Below, piece by piece: positions 37,799-38,271 of a stretch of 38,271 nucleotides of DNA (its first letter is position 1; each line of letters opens with the position of its first letter). A program made the translations under genes and the position numbers. A model generated the notes under the pieces. The model ran no database searches. It was not told the DNA's origin and worked only from the letters and a program-made list of their open reading frames with translations. Origin of the DNA: a bacterium (lineage in GTDB: Bacteria > Patescibacteriota > Minisyncoccia > UBA6257 > GWB1-50-10); assembly GCA_021814805.1 (NCBI GenBank), contig JAKAHT010000001.1, positions 29,027 through 67,297 on the forward strand, read 5' to 3'.

Positions 37799-38271
37799 AT
37801 GAAGCAAACAACTGTATTGGTGGTTTTGGATGGGTGGGGAATAGGTCCGATGGACGGTTCCAACCCCATCTATAGAAGTGAGCTTGCGACCATAAATTAT
37901 TTGCAGGCCAATTTTCCCTGCGGAGCTCTCCAAGCTTCGGGCATGTCGGTCGGTCTTCCTTATGATGAAGAGGGTAACAGCGAAGTGGGTCATATGACCA
38001 TGGGGGTCGGTCGGGTTTTTTGGGAGCATTTTCCAAGGATATCCCTTTCCATAAAATATAAAAATTTCTTCGAGAATAAAGCGATACTCCAGGCTTTTAA
38101 TTGGGCTAAAGAAAAGAAATCTGATTTGCACCTTGTGGGACTTTTAACCGAGGCTAATGTCCATTCTTCTCTTGAGGTTTTGGAGGCCTTAATCAAGATG
38201 GCCGGCGATCAAGGAGTGGAAAATTTTTATCTCCATATTTTTTCCGACGGGCGGGACAGTGCTCCGGAGTC
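37799..38271 (+). CDS. gpmI: 2,3-bisphosphoglycerate-independent phosphoglycerate mutase (3' end cut)
   Basis: Interconverts 3- and 2-phosphoglycerate in glycolysis with two Mn2+ ions. The first 157 residues are visible. VLVVLDGWGIG supplies the first metal ligand Asp; GNSEVGHMTMGVGRV carries the catalytic Ser; LLTEANVHSS and HIFSDGRDSAPE match the canonical GVHSH and DGRDTPP stretches with substitutions. The rest lies beyond the window. The only full glycolytic partner in the window is PGI/PMI. Confidence 0.95.
   Translation, partial: MKQTTVLVVLDGWGIGPMDGSNPIYRSELATINYLQANFPCGALQASGMSVGLPYDEEGNSEVGHMTMGVGRVFWEHFPRISLSIKYKNFFENKAILQAFNWAKEKKSDLHLVGLLTEANVHSSLEVLEALIKMAGDQGVENFYLHIFSDGRDSAPE

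Noticed and set aside
37610..38196. Minus-strand open frames across the rny/gpmI gap and the gpmI start
   Set aside because: gpmI motifs are unambiguous on the plus strand; these frames are antisense shadows.
1..38271. CRISPR array, prophage, IS element or integrated plasmid
   Set aside because: No regularly spaced repeats, transposase, integrase or att-like duplications at the three tRNA genes were seen.
1..38271. Alternative genetic code with TGA as glycine
   Set aside because: TGA serves as the stop in several tight ATGA overlaps (mutM/holA, secG operon), and no gene requires TGA read-through.

Overview
This 38 kb window is a gene-dense bacterial chromosome segment, most likely from a member of the Candidate Phyla Radiation (Patescibacteria, Parcubacteria/Paceibacteria-like). 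That placement is inference from compact core genes, very short intergenic gaps, many unknown small membrane proteins next to housekeeping genes, a free-standing EF-Tu-domain-like protein, a half-length MFS protein and aberrant aminoacyl-tRNA synthetases. TGA is used as a stop codon (many ATGA overlaps), so the Gracilibacteria/Absconditabacteria recoding is excluded. I see no phage, IS element or CRISPR array; this is core chromosome with unusual gene architecture.

Layout. 1-3806 (minus): ruvB-tsaE-polA operon (polA runs off the left edge). 3879-4057: a strong promoter and a structured 6S-like ncRNA candidate. 4062-5738 (minus): PilB/GspE ATPase. 5872-6309: a lipoprotein with an unusually strong ribosome binding site and its own terminator. 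6411-8092: mutM-holA, convergent with rpsT. 8422-18976 (plus): ruvA, a short MurE-like ligase, a beta-CASP metallohydrolase, a LOG/SLOG protein, an EF-Tu-domain-like protein, an O-antigen-ligase-like protein running into tRNA-Arg(CCG), murB, a small membrane protein, a membrane-anchored degenerate Clp ATPase, a half-MFS protein and a Nudix hydrolase. 18942-20838 (minus): smpB-ssrA(tmRNA)-infC-rpmI-rplT, where infC lacks any ATG/GTG/TTG start. 20883-26048 (plus): argS and ileS; ileS carries a complete histidine-phosphatase domain. 26096-33510 (minus): two unknown small genes, trpS, RNase J, tRNA-Leu(CAG), PGI/PMI, a membrane-anchored peptide-binding protein, secG and two membrane proteins. 33609-35725 (plus): tRNA-Gly(UCC) and a sigma/TM protein/secreted protein operon. 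35803-37731 (minus): HU and RNase Y. 37799-end (plus): gpmI, truncated by the window.

Functional themes: DNA repair and replication (PolA, RuvAB, MutM, HolA), translation and ribosome rescue (tmRNA-SmpB, IF3, L20, L35, S20, three tRNA ligases, TsaE), RNA turnover (RNase J, RNase Y and a third beta-CASP enzyme), cell envelope (MurB, MurE-like, O-antigen-ligase-like, SecG, PilB) and sugar metabolism (PGI/PMI, GpmI).

The most striking regulatory property is that many genes have a sigma70-type -10 box 6-8 nt before the start codon and no Shine-Dalgarno sequence, so their mRNAs should be leaderless. The most interesting candidates for new biology are the histidine-phosphatase insertion in IleRS, the membrane-anchored Clp-like ATPase that has lost its pore-loop aromatics, the leaderless AUC-initiated infC, and the 3.9 kb ncRNA.
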